Shown here: in pieces, positions 6,941 to 14,953 of the stretch
Layout: each line of letters opens with the position of its first letter
Numbering within the stretch: the stretch's first letter is position 1
Source of the DNA: Chloroflexota bacterium
GTDB taxonomy: Bacteria > Chloroflexota > Dehalococcoidia > DSTF01 > JACRBR01
DNA: 64,000 nucleotides
Reading direction: 5' to 3'
Assembly: GCA_028872875.1 (NCBI GenBank)
Contig: JAGWOC010000008.1
Coordinates: forward strand, 1 to 64,000
Program-made: the position numbers and the translations under genes
The notes under the pieces: model-generated
What the model saw: the letters and a program-made list of their open reading frames with translations, nothing else
Databases searched by the model: none
Told to the model about the DNA's origin: nothing

Positions 6941-7908
6941 GGCACCAGCACCACGCGCCCGAACGCCTGGCGGCTCTCGATATACGCGTGCGCGGCCGCG
7001 GCGGCGGACAGCGGGTACGTGCGGTCGACGACGACCTTCAGCTCTCCCTTCGCGATGTCGCGCAGGAGACCATCCAGCATCGGCACGACCCGCCCCGGGC
7101 TCCGGAACGTCTCCAGACCAAAGAAGACCCCCGTGATCGACGCGTTGTTGCCGCTGAGCCCGCTGATGTCGATCGACCTCCCCTCGCGGCTGACGTTGCC
7201 GACGGTGATCACCCGCCCGCGGTAGCCCGCGCACTGGATGCTCCCCTCGAGCGTCTTGCCGCCGACCGAGTCGACGACAAGGTCGACGCCACGCCCGTCC
7301 GTCGCCTTCCGCACGGCATCGACGAAGTCGCCGCTCAGGTAATTGACGCCGATGTCCATGCCGTACTGCCGGAGCCGCTCGAGCTTCTCGTCGCTCGACG
7401 ACGTCGCGATCACCCGCGCGCCCGCCCGATGCGCGAGCTGCACGCAGGCGATGCCGACACCACTTGTCCCCGCCTGCACGAGCACCGCCTCGCCCGCCTG
7501 CAGCCGGCCGAACTCGAACAGGCAGTCGTAGGCCGTGCCCCACGAGACGGGTACGCAGGCCGCGTGCTCGACCGCGCAGCCGTGCGGCACGAGCCAGGTC
7601 GACGTCGCCGGGACGGAGACCAGCGATGCGTGCGAGCCGCTCGCCATCAGCGCCGTCACGCGGTCGCCGGGCTTGCGGTCGCGGACCTCGGCGCCGGCCT
7701 CGCGCACGATGCCGGCGCAGTTGTAGCCGACGATATGCGGCTTCGACGTCATGGCGCCGCCGGCGCGGTTCAGCACGTCGCCGCCTTCGATGCCGATCGC
7801 CTGCACGTCGATCAGCACGCCCTTCGGGTGGAGCGGCGGGGCCGGCACGTCTTCGTACCGGAAGACCTCAGGCGCGCCCGTCTCGTAGTACACGGCAGCT
7901 TTCATCAT
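6937..7908 (-). CDS. Zinc-independent MDR-family quinone oxidoreductase-like protein
   Basis: 323-residue medium-chain dehydrogenase/reductase. It has the N-terminal GroES-like domain (AAVYYETGAPEVFRYEDVP) and a Rossmann domain with the AGTSGVGIACVQLA dinucleotide-binding motif near residue 145, followed by DLVVDSVGG. The four-cysteine structural zinc loop and catalytic zinc ligands of alcohol dehydrogenases are absent, as in NADPH:quinone oxidoreductases. AGGAGAGGG lies 6-14 bases before the ATG at 7908. It overlaps the next gene by 4 bases (ATGA), forming a two-gene operon with the alpha/beta hydrolase. Substrate unknown. Confidence 0.9.
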   Translation of the reverse strand: MMKAAVYYETGAPEVFRYEDVPAPPLHPKGVLIDVQAIGIEGGDVLNRAGGAMTSKPHIVGYNCAGIVREAGAEVRDRKPGDRVTALMASGSHASLVSVPATSTWLVPHGCAVEHAACVPVSWGTAYDCLFEFGRLQAGEAVLVQAGTSGVGIACVQLAHRAGARVIATSSSDEKLERLRQYGMDIGVNYLSGDFVDAVRKATDGRGVDLVVDSVGGKTLEGSIQCAGYRGRVITVGNVSREGRSIDISGLSGNNASITGVFFGLETFRSPGRVVPMLDGLLRDIAKGELKVVVDRTYPLSAAAAAHAYIESRQAFGRVVLVP

Positions 7909-7981
7909 CGTCCCTCTCCTGCCGGATCACCGGCGTCATAACCGACCGCGAAGTGCGCCCGAGCCCGCTGTCCGCGCGGCG

Positions 7982-8443
7982 CTACTCGTCCCGCGGGCGG
8001 CGGTAGATGGCCACGTCGGCCTTCTCCATCCAGCGGTCGGGGTTGGCGACGGGCTTGAAGCCGGTCTTCTCGTACAGCGTGTGCGCGTCCTTCGTGCCCA
8101 GCATCCAGCGGCGGAAGCCCTGCAGGCGCGGGTGCGCGGCGACGCACTCCATCAGCCAGACGCCCAGGCCCTGGCCGCGGAACTCGTCGAGCACGAAGAC
8201 GTCGCAGACGTACGCGAACGTCGCGTAGTCGGTGATGATGCGGGCGAGGCCGATCGTGCGCGCGCCGCCTTCGGCATAGAGCCCGAAGTTCAGCGAGCCC
8301 TCCACGCCGCGCCGCACGACATCGAACGGGATGCCCGGCACCCAGTACGACGATTCCGACAGCCAGCGGTGCACGACGTGCAGGTCGAGCTTCGACGGGT
8401 CAGTACTGACCAGGTAGCCGCCGCGCCGCCACGCCTCCGCCAT
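7982..8443 (-). CDS. GNAT-family N-acetyltransferase
   Basis: 153 residues. The acetyl-CoA loop is VLDEFRGQGLGVWLMECVAAHP (motif A, R-x-x-G-x-G/A) near residue 90-110, followed by the motif B region LGTKDAHTLYEKTGFKPV, the usual YxKxGF ending of GNAT proteins. Substrate is not indicated. It starts 3 bases after the end of the dienelactone hydrolase gene on the same strand, so it is the distal gene of a two-gene transcript. Confidence 0.9.
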   Translation of the reverse strand: MAEAWRRGGYLVSTDPSKLDLHVVHRWLSESSYWVPGIPFDVVRRGVEGSLNFGLYAEGGARTIGLARIITDYATFAYVCDVFVLDEFRGQGLGVWLMECVAAHPRLQGFRRWMLGTKDAHTLYEKTGFKPVANPDRWMEKADVAIYRRPRDE

Positions 8444-8446
8444 GCG

Positions 8447-9121
8447 CTACTTCAGGTGCTCGCGGAAGAAGGCGAGCGTGCGATCCCACGAGAGCTCGGC
8501 CGCGGCCTTGTTGTAGACCTCCGGGCGCGTGTCGTTGAAGAACGCGTGGTCGGTGCCCTCGTAGATGTAGATCTGGGCGTGCTTGCCGGCGTCGCGGATC
8601 TGCTGTTCGAGGTTGTGCGCGACCTGCGGGCTCGCCCACGCGTCGTCCGACGCGTAGTGTCCGAGGACGGGACCGGCGAGCTTCGAGAGGTCGGGCTGCA
8701 CGCCCTGCAGCACGCCGTAGTACACGACGCACGCATCAAGCGGCTTCAGGGTGGCCATGTAGAGCGAGAGCCCGCCGCCCATGCAGTAGCCGACGGAGGC
8801 GACCTTGCCGGTGCAGGCGTCGTGGGCCTTCAGGTACTCGTACGCGCCGGCCATGTCCTTCGCCGCCTCGTCCATCTTCAGCGACATCATCAGCTTGCCG
8901 GCCTCGTCGGGCTCCGTGGTCTGCCGTCCGTGGTAGAGGTCGGGGGCCAGGGCCAGGTAACCGGCGCGAGCGAAGCGGTCGGCGACCTCCTTGATGTGCG
9001 GCACGAGCCCCCACCACTCCTGGATGACTACCACCCCCGGGCCCCGGCCCGATGCCGGCCGCGCGAGGTAGCCGCTCGTCTGGCCGCCGTTGCTCGCGAA
9101 TGACACCATGTCTCCTGCCAT
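8447..9121 (-). CDS. Dienelactone hydrolase family protein
   Basis: 224 residues with the dienelactone hydrolase fold: IQEWWG with the Glu that interacts with the nucleophile, cysteine nucleophile in VGYCMGGG, Asp in ASDDAWAS and His in TDHAFFND. These enzymes hydrolyse cyclic lactones in ring-cleavage pathways, though many bacterial members have unknown substrates. The start at 9121 is chosen because AAGGAG lies 7 bases upstream and the protein then begins as usual for the family; the open frame extending to 9217 has no conserved sequence. A TAGACT -10-like box is near 9183. Confidence 0.92.
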   Translation of the reverse strand: MAGDMVSFASNGGQTSGYLARPASGRGPGVVVIQEWWGLVPHIKEVADRFARAGYLALAPDLYHGRQTTEPDEAGKLMMSLKMDEAAKDMAGAYEYLKAHDACTGKVASVGYCMGGGLSLYMATLKPLDACVVYYGVLQGVQPDLSKLAGPVLGHYASDDAWASPQVAHNLEQQIRDAGKHAQIYIYEGTDHAFFNDTRPEVYNKAAAELSWDRTLAFFREHLK

Positions 9122-9252
9122 GTGACGGCTCCTTGTCGTGCGAAGGTGCTCCGCCCAGGGACGCGACGCGCCCGGAGCGCAGTCTAGCAGCACTTCCGGC
9201 AACGGGCACCGGCACACCGGCGCCGGGCCGTACGGCGCGGCCTCAGAGGGCG

Positions 9253-10365
9253 TCAGAACGCGTTCAGCGCGTCGATGAGCTGGCGGATGCGCGCGAAGTT
9301 GTGGTCCGCGCGGAGGGCGACGCGCGCGAGGTCGACGCAGTCATCATCCGCCGCCTCTTCGGAGGTCGCCGCGATCTGCTGGATCTTGCCGGCTGCGACG
9401 AGGTCGGCGAACTCGGCGTTCAGGCGGTCGAGCTGTGCCCGATCCGGCGCGCGTTGCAGCCGCAGCACGAGGCGCTCGCCGACGTAGCGGGCCGAGTGGT
9501 AGTTCCTGTAGAAGCGCTCGATCTCGGCGATCCCCACCTCCACCGACGGCGCGAGCGTGAAGAACGCCATGTCCTCGGGCGAGACGAGCCCCTTGTCCAC
9601 GACGTGGCGGCGGACGAACTCGATCCACTCGCGCCAGTACGTGCCGCCGGGCGTATCGAGCAGCACGACCGGGCGGATCGCCGTCTTGCCGGTCTGCATG
9701 AGCGTGAGCAGCTCGTAGGCCTCGTCCATCGTCCCGAACCCTCCGGGCAGCAGGGCGAAGGCATCGGACTCCTTCATGAACGTGATCTTGCGCGTGAAGA
9801 AGTACTTGAAGTCGATGAGCTTCGGATCGCGGGCGATGAACTCGTTGGCGCTCTGCTCCGTCGGCAGCTTGATGCCGACACCGAAGCTGTTTTCGGCGCC
9901 CGCTCCCTCGTGGCCCGCCGCCATGATGCCCGGGCCGGCGCCGGTGATCACCATCCAGCCACGCGCCGCCATCTGCCGCGCGAACTCGCGCGCGACCGCG
10001 TACTCGGCGTGCCCTGCAAGCGTGCGCGCCGACCCGAAGATGCTCACCTTCCGCCGCGCACGGTACGGCGCGAAGATGCGGAATGAGCGCCCCAGCTCGC
10101 GGAACGAGCGGCTCACCAGCTTCATCTCACCGCGGTTGGCGCCCTTCGCCATGCGGAACGCCGTCTCGACGATGTCTTCGAGGAGGTCTGCGTCCTCGGC
10201 GCCGGCCGACTCGACGAGCGCACGGATCTGCGCGTCGAGCGCCCGGTCGCCCGAGCCGGTGCGACGGCGCATGCGCTGACGCGTCGGCGTCAGGCGCCGC
10301 GACGCCGGCTCCAGCGGTTCGATGCCGGGCACGGCCGGCGGGTTCGAGTGCGCGTCGCTGTTCAT
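9253..10365 (-). CDS. LOG-family (Lonely Guy-like, TIGR00730-type) Rossmann protein
   Basis: About 370 residues. The nucleotide-binding signature is complete: TGAGPGIMAAGHEGA and LPGGFGTMDEAYELLT (PGGxGTxxE), the motif of LOG phosphoribohydrolases that release cytokinin-type bases or act on nucleoside monophosphates. In bacteria the physiological substrate is usually unknown. An N-terminal segment of about 100 residues and a C-terminal helical tail extend beyond the core. The start is uncertain: ATG codons at 10371 and 10365 lie close together without a good Shine-Dalgarno; upstream sequence is low complexity. Confidence 0.85.
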   Translation of the reverse strand: MNSDAHSNPPAVPGIEPLEPASRRLTPTRQRMRRRTGSGDRALDAQIRALVESAGAEDADLLEDIVETAFRMAKGANRGEMKLVSRSFRELGRSFRIFAPYRARRKVSIFGSARTLAGHAEYAVAREFARQMAARGWMVITGAGPGIMAAGHEGAGAENSFGVGIKLPTEQSANEFIARDPKLIDFKYFFTRKITFMKESDAFALLPGGFGTMDEAYELLTLMQTGKTAIRPVVLLDTPGGTYWREWIEFVRRHVVDKGLVSPEDMAFFTLAPSVEVGIAEIERFYRNYHSARYVGERLVLRLQRAPDRAQLDRLNAEFADLVAAGKIQQIAATSEEAADDDCVDLARVALRADHNFARIRQLIDALNAF

Positions 10366-10484
10366 CGCCATGCCGCATGATGACACGCCGGGCGCGTCCG
10401 TGCGCCGTACGCCGGCGGCTGAGGCCGCCGCCGCGTGGCATCGGCTTGCCGCGCCGGCGCGCCCGGGGGCCGGACGCAGCAAGA

Positions 10485-10502
10485 GGGCGGCTTGCGCCGC
10501 CC
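10485..10502 (-). terminator. Hairpin terminator after the archaellin-like gene
   Basis: GGGCGGC-TTGC-GCCGCCC, a 7-bp perfect stem, about 45 bases past the stop of the archaellin-like gene on its transcribed strand; followed by CTCTTG rather than a long U-run. Confidence 0.5.
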
Positions 10503-10545
10503 GCCTGCCTGCACCTCAGGCCGGTCCAGCGGAGCCGGCGATGCC

Positions 10546-11121
10546 CTAGTTCAGCTCCATCACCGTCGCGAGCGCGGGCGGCGTCGTGCGCTGGATCACG
10601 AGGTAGGAGCCGGTCGGCGGCTTCACCTCGAGCGAGAACATCGTATTCGGACCGATCGTCAGGCCAGCGCCCGCCAGGTCGATCGAGATCTCGAGCAGCT
10701 CGCCGGGCTCCAGCAGCTTGTTGGCGTTGCCGGTGATCGGCGTCACGGTGTATGCCAGGTTGTTGATCACCTTGCTGGCGTCGATGTAGCTGATCACCGT
10801 GCGGTTCGTGGTCGCGGCAGGGTCCAGGTTCACGGAGTCCCCGCCCGCCGCCAGCGTCATGTCGAACTGGACGGTCGTCACGTTCGCGCCGTTCGAGTTG
10901 GCGATGACGCCGCTCGACAGCTCCATCGTCCCGCGCGTCTTCGCCAGGCCGGCGTACACGGCCTCCTTGCCCCGCTCCGAGCTGAAGAGCCCGGTGCTCA
11001 GCACGACGAACGCGAAGACGGCCGCCACGACGACGAACGCGATGAGGATGATCGCCGTCTCGAGGCCGGTGATGCCCCGCTCCTCCCCGAACCGGCCGAG
11101 GAGCCCGCGCAACGCCCTCAT
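10546..11121 (-). CDS. Archaellin (archaeal flagellin)-like class III signal peptide protein
   Basis: 191 residues starting MRALRGLLGRFGEERG. The N-terminus has the hallmark of archaellins: a short basic leader, cleavage site ERG|ITGLE, then the uninterrupted hydrophobic helix TAIILIAFVVVAAVFAFVV and a hydrophilic stretch (STGLFSSERGKE). The remaining 140 residues are a Thr/Asn-rich beta-type domain ending TPPALATVMELN. Archaellin-family subunits are processed by a PibD/FlaK-type peptidase and assembled by FlaI/FlaJ; none of these is in the window. AGGAGG lies 6 bases before the ATG at 11121. Archaellum genes are known in some Chloroflexota. It could serve in an archaellum or an adhesive filament. 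Confidence 0.85.
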   Translation of the reverse strand: MRALRGLLGRFGEERGITGLETAIILIAFVVVAAVFAFVVLSTGLFSSERGKEAVYAGLAKTRGTMELSSGVIANSNGANVTTVQFDMTLAAGGDSVNLDPAATTNRTVISYIDASKVINNLAYTVTPITGNANKLLEPGELLEISIDLAGAGLTIGPNTMFSLEVKPPTGSYLVIQRTTPPALATVMELN

Positions 11122-11356
11122 AGCCAACCTCCTGATTCGCGCGGCCGCCCCCGGCGGCCCGCTGTGCCCCCCGCGAGGGACTCATAGGTGAACTTCCTAG
11201 GGATTGTCGGCGATGTTTGTCCAGGCTTTAGTCCCGAAATCGCCAGCTTATTCCCGCGCCATGACGAGGCCCTGCGACGCCTCCGGCCGAATCTGCCCGC
11301 TGCCGGCTCAGGTTCAGGATGGGACGACGCTGGCCAGCCGCGGCGATGGCGCCGCA

Positions 11357-11387
11357 CCGTAGGGGCGCAAAGCGTGCGCCCCTACGG
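11357..11387. terminator. 13-bp perfect hairpin overlapping the galK stop codon
   Basis: CCGTAGGGGCGCA / TGCGCCCCTACGG with loop AAGCG. The galK stop (11384-11382) is inside the 3' arm. It may act as a terminator in both directions, but the GTAGGGGCGC...GCGCCCCTAC form is also typical of dispersed intergenic repeats. Confidence 0.6.
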
Positions 11388-12593
11388 GAGCCGCCAGGTG
11401 CGGAGGCCGTCCTGCGGCGAGGTCAGGTAGGTCGCAGCCTGGTGGCCCGTACGCGCTTCGTACGGCGCGACCACGTCGCGCGCGAAGCTGGCGGCCGCGT
11501 CGGCCTGGAGGACGCTGACCGTGCAGCCGCCGAAGCCGGCGCCGGTAAGCCGCGAGCCGGCGACGTACGGCTGCGCCGTCGCCAGCGCGACGAGCAGGTC
11601 CAGCTCCGGCGTGCTCACCGCGTAGTCGTCGCGCAGGCTCAGGTGCGATTCCACCATCAGCCGCCCGAGTGCGGCGAAGTCGTCGCGGTCGAGGGCTTCG
11701 GCCGCGGCGGCGACGCGCGCGATCTCGCTGACGACGTGGCGCGCACGGCGGAGCGGCGTGTCGTTGCTATCGTCCGCCAGCGCCCTACGACCCGTCCGGG
11801 ACGCGACCTCGTCGAGCGAGACATCGCGCAGCGAGGCAAGCTGCGGGCGCCGGAGCGCGTCGCGCAGCCGGGCGACCGCCTCCGCGCACTCCCGCCGACG
11901 GTCGTTGTAGGCGCTCGACAGCAGCTCGCGCCGCACGCCGCTGTCGGTGATGACCACCGCGAGCCCGGCGCCCGCGAGCCGCAGCGGCACGTCGCGATGG
12001 GCGAGCGTCCGGCAGTCAACGAGCAGCGCCGCGTCACGATGCGAGAGCGCGGACGCGAACTGGTCCATGATCCCGGACTGCACGCCGACGAAGGCGTTTT
12101 CGGCGCGCTGGCAGAGCAGCGCAAGGTCGGGGCCGGACAGCGGTAGTCCGAACGCGTCCCGGAGGGCTCCGGCCACGGCAACTTCGACCGCCGCCGACGA
12201 CGACAGGCCCGCTCCCGGCGGCACGTCGCCGGTCAGCGCAAGGTCGACGCCGCCGAACGCATGGCCCGCCGCACGCAGCGCCGCGACGACGCCGCGGATG
12301 TAGTTCTCCCAGGCGCCGGGCGCCGCGTGCGAGATGTCGTGCAGGTCGAACGTCGAGCACTCGGAGAACTCGGCGGAATACGCCCGAACCGTCGTGTCAT
12401 CGCGCAGCGCCCACGCGCACAGCACGCTGCGATCGATGGCGAAGGGCAGGACGAGGCCGTCGTTGTAGTCGACGTGCTCGCCAATCAGGTTGACGCGGCC
12501 CGGCGCCTCGCTGACGCCTTCTGGCGGGCGGCCGAACTCGCGCCGGAAGGCGGCGGCGAGCGCATCGACGCGGGCCGCGCGCGCCGCGCTCAC
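11382..12593 (-). CDS. galK: Galactokinase
   Basis: 403-residue GHMP kinase that phosphorylates galactose at C1 with ATP, the first committed Leloir step. Visible signatures are GRVNLIGEHVDYNDG (galactokinase signature, residues about 32-46), the phosphate-binding loop PPGAGLSSSAAVEVA (about 128-142) and the C-terminal TGAGFGGCTVS. The length is normal. Its ATG overlaps the galT stop by 4 bases (ATGA at 12593-12590), so the two are translationally coupled with galT first. No galE or mutarotase in the window. Confidence 0.97.
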   Translation of the reverse strand: MSAARAARVDALAAAFRREFGRPPEGVSEAPGRVNLIGEHVDYNDGLVLPFAIDRSVLCAWALRDDTTVRAYSAEFSECSTFDLHDISHAAPGAWENYIRGVVAALRAAGHAFGGVDLALTGDVPPGAGLSSSAAVEVAVAGALRDAFGLPLSGPDLALLCQRAENAFVGVQSGIMDQFASALSHRDAALLVDCRTLAHRDVPLRLAGAGLAVVITDSGVRRELLSSAYNDRRRECAEAVARLRDALRRPQLASLRDVSLDEVASRTGRRALADDSNDTPLRRARHVVSEIARVAAAAEALDRDDFAALGRLMVESHLSLRDDYAVSTPELDLLVALATAQPYVAGSRLTGAGFGGCTVSVLQADAAASFARDVVAPYEARTGHQAATYLTSPQDGLRTWRLP

Positions 12594-13678
12594 GTCGCGG
12601 GCGCCGACGCCCGCAGCGCGCGCGCCGTGTCCTCGGGGGCCGTGTCGTTGATGAACGTGCCGGCGCCTGTCTCAATGCCGGCGAGGTACTTGAGCTTGTC
12701 GCGCGTCCGGTACGGCGGTGCGAACTCAATGTGCAAATGGTCGCCCGCGCGATCCGCGCCGTCGGCCGCGCGCTGATGCATCGACATGCTGTACGGCATC
12801 GTGAAGCCCCAGAGGTGGTCGTACTTCGCCTGCACCGTGCGCACGATGCGCGCCAGCCCGGCACGCTCGGCGTCCGACAGGGCGAGCAGCGATGGGCGGT
12901 GCGCCGCCGCCGCGACGTGCACCTCGTACGGCAGGCGCGCGGCGAACGGCACGTAGGCGACGAAGCCCTCGGCGGTGGCGACGATACGCTCCCCGCCCGC
13001 GACCTCTTCCGCCACGACGTCGCAGAGCAGACAGCCGCCGCCGCCGGCGACGTGGCGCAGCGCCAGCTCGTGCTCGCGCTGCACGCGCGGCGGCACGTAT
13101 GGAAAGGCGTAGATCTGGCCGTGCGGGTGCGTCAGCGTCACGCCGATCTCGCGGCCCCGGTTCTCGAAGATGAAGACGTACGCCACTTCCGGGCGCGCCG
13201 ACAGCTCGGCGTAGCGGTCGGCCCACACATCGACGAGGTGGCGCACCTGTGCCTCCGAGAGCGACGCCAGCGTCGCATCGTGGCGGGGCGCGTAGACCAG
13301 CACCTCGCACAGCCCGGCCGCGCGCTCCCGCCGCTCGAGCGCGGAGCCGCTCGCCGGCGGCGCGGCGTCGAGGCGCAAGCTCGGGAAGCGATTTTCGAAC
13401 GCGACGATCTCGTAGCCCGGCGACGGGATCTCGCTCGTGAACGCCGCTGCCGGGTCGGTCGGGCAGAGCGGGCAGGACTCGGGAGGCGGCAGGAAGGTGC
13501 GGTCCTGGCGGCCCGTCGAGATCACGACGTGCTCGCCGAGCAGCGGGTTCCAGCGCAGCTCGAGGCCGTCGGCCGGACGCGCCGCCTGGGGGCGGTCGAG
13601 CACGGACGGCAGCGGCTCATCGAAGGCGTAGTACTGGATGTAGCGCCCGTCCGCCCGCTCGACGCGCATCTTCTCCAC
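12590..13678 (-). CDS. galT: Galactose-1-phosphate uridylyltransferase
   Basis: 362-residue HIT-superfamily enzyme that swaps UMP between UDP-glucose and galactose-1-phosphate. The active-site motif THPHGQIYAFPYVP (His-Pro-His, nucleophile His) is near residue 190, and CxxC zinc ligands (ESCPLCPTD) lie near residue 68. The gene is first in the galT-galK pair. I place the start at GTG 13678, 6 bases after a TAGACT -10 box (13690-13685), which implies a leaderless mRNA; an in-frame ATG 9 bases later is the alternative. Confidence 0.96.
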   Translation of the reverse strand: MEKMRVERADGRYIQYYAFDEPLPSVLDRPQAARPADGLELRWNPLLGEHVVISTGRQDRTFLPPPESCPLCPTDPAAAFTSEIPSPGYEIVAFENRFPSLRLDAAPPASGSALERRERAAGLCEVLVYAPRHDATLASLSEAQVRHLVDVWADRYAELSARPEVAYVFIFENRGREIGVTLTHPHGQIYAFPYVPPRVQREHELALRHVAGGGGCLLCDVVAEEVAGGERIVATAEGFVAYVPFAARLPYEVHVAAAAHRPSLLALSDAERAGLARIVRTVQAKYDHLWGFTMPYSMSMHQRAADGADRAGDHLHIEFAPPYRTRDKLKYLAGIETGAGTFINDTAPEDTARALRASAPAT

Positions 13679-13797
13679 GGGCGCAGTCTAGCATCGGCGC
13701 CGCGCCGGCCCGGCGGGTACGGGGCGCGTATTGACGCTTCACCGTAATCGCGCCGGCGTTATGCGGAAACTTCAATGCTCAGCGGTACATAAGGCTA

Positions 13798-13826
13798 TTG
13801 ACAGCCTCCGCCGGTGCTGATATCGT
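13798..13826 (+). promoter_or_regulatory. Consensus promoter of a structured RNA
   Basis: TTGACA (13798-13803), a 17-base spacer, and TATCGT (13821-13826). No open reading frame follows on this strand; the transcript would start near 13833, exactly at a 10-bp closing stem. Confidence 0.75.
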
Positions 13827-13833
13827 AGCGATC

Positions 13834-13954
13834 GCTCCGAGTTGCTACGGACGACCTCGGTGGACGAACCCGGCAGTACGGCGACGGCGCAAGCCCAACC
13901 GGAAGGCCGGGGGAGGACGAAACCGGGGGACGGACAGGTAACTCGGGGCGTTTT
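13834..13954 (+). ncRNA. Structured small RNA candidate of unknown class
   Basis: About 115 bases closed by a perfect 10-bp stem: GCTCCGAGTT (13834-13843) with AACTCGGGGC (13940-13949), followed by GTTTTGTTG. Inside are CCTC/GAGG (13855-13858 with 13913-13916), CCCGG/CCGGG (13869-13873 with 13907-13911) and a GNRA hairpin GGC-GCAA-GCC (13886-13895). A consensus promoter lies immediately upstream. It is not followed by a gene on its strand (the next gene is convergent), so a free small RNA is more likely than a riboswitch. I compared it by eye with SRP RNA, 6S, c-di-GMP, glycine, cobalamin and T-box motifs and none fits. Confidence 0.6.
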
Positions 13955-13982
13955 GTTGTCTGCGGCGGCAAACCCCAGCACG

Positions 13983-14795
13983 CTACGGGATGATTCCTAG
14001 GTTACGATCAAGCAAACCGAAGTCGAAGAGCCTGAGTTCGACGCTGACTCTTGATTCCGAGACTGTAGGACCATCCGGCGGCTCCTCCGTCCAGTTGACA
14101 CCAAGCGCGAGCAGGCGACCGCGCAAAGCGACTACTCGCTCCCACCAGCCAGAAAAATCACCTTCAAACGACTTCACTGCCTGGGCCAGACTCCCACGCA
14201 GCATTAGCCACATGCACCCCAATAGGAGGCACATTTCGAGACGGAGCCACGGCAGGTTCCGGTAACCCCCGAAACGGTACACGCGTGACACGGTGTCCGC
14301 GCCGAACTGATGCTCAGAAACTTGAGTCACGGCGCCCAGGAGGTTGCAGTGCGCGAGATTGCTCAGCGCCGAATAGAGAGCGTACTCGGGAAAGTCGAAT
14401 CCTTGCTCTCTCAAGAGGGCGCGCACTGAACCGGGTTCATACTGCCTCAAGTCGCTCATCCAGCGAAGCGCCCGATCGTCATTGACCAAGAACAGAACGA
14501 TCAATCCGGCGCACTCGACCGCGTCTCGAAGTGGAATGTATAGCTGCTCCGCCAGGCCGCGGGTAATGAGGTGCCGACAAGCCTCGAAGTCATTCACGGC
14601 TCGCGCGATTAGCATGAGAATCGCCGACTTCACCTCGCCATCGACAGATGCTGTCGCCAACGGCGACTGCCCGGCGCCACTGAGAATGAGGTCAAGCATA
14701 TCTCCGTACAGCTCGAGCTCCTCATGAAGCTCTTGAGCGACGATGCCTGCCGTGTCGCTTTGGAATGACGCGATAGATTGGTGAAACATGCCCAT
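13983..14795 (-). CDS. Orphan helical protein (DUF5677-like)
   Basis: About 270 residues, mainly helical, no signal peptide. It carries the same pattern as the protein at 453-1925: an Arg/Glu helix (HLITRGLAEQLYIPLRDAVE) followed by a hydrophobic helix, W-containing segment and then YSALSNLAHCN with a conserved-looking histidine. The family call is tentative and no activity is known. GC content is clearly below that of the flanks. GGAAGGAG lies 11 bases before ATG 14795; GTG 14804 and ATG 14789 are alternatives. It is convergent with the small RNA candidate at 13834-13954. Confidence 0.75.
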   Translation of the reverse strand: MGMFHQSIASFQSDTAGIVAQELHEELELYGDMLDLILSGAGQSPLATASVDGEVKSAILMLIARAVNDFEACRHLITRGLAEQLYIPLRDAVECAGLIVLFLVNDDRALRWMSDLRQYEPGSVRALLREQGFDFPEYALYSALSNLAHCNLLGAVTQVSEHQFGADTVSRVYRFGGYRNLPWLRLEMCLLLGCMWLMLRGSLAQAVKSFEGDFSGWWERVVALRGRLLALGVNWTEEPPDGPTVSESRVSVELRLFDFGLLDRNLGIIP

Positions 14796-14953
14796 GGCTA
14801 CCACGGCTCCTTCCGGGTTGGCTCTCTGCTCGCGAATACCGCGCCCGTTACGCCCGGCGCACGAGGACGCAACCGGCTTCCCCGAGCTGCGCCCTATTGC
14901 CCACGCGACTCCCTGGCTCGCGCTCCAGGCGCCACTGCTTCCCCGGCCAGGGC

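Noticed and set aside
13834-13954. SRP RNA, c-di-GMP, glycine or cobalamin riboswitch at this site
   Set aside because: The signature sequences (CCGGAAGG-AGCAGCC for SRP, GGCAAACC and GACGCAAAGCC for c-di-GMP, GCCACTG for cobalamin) are absent.
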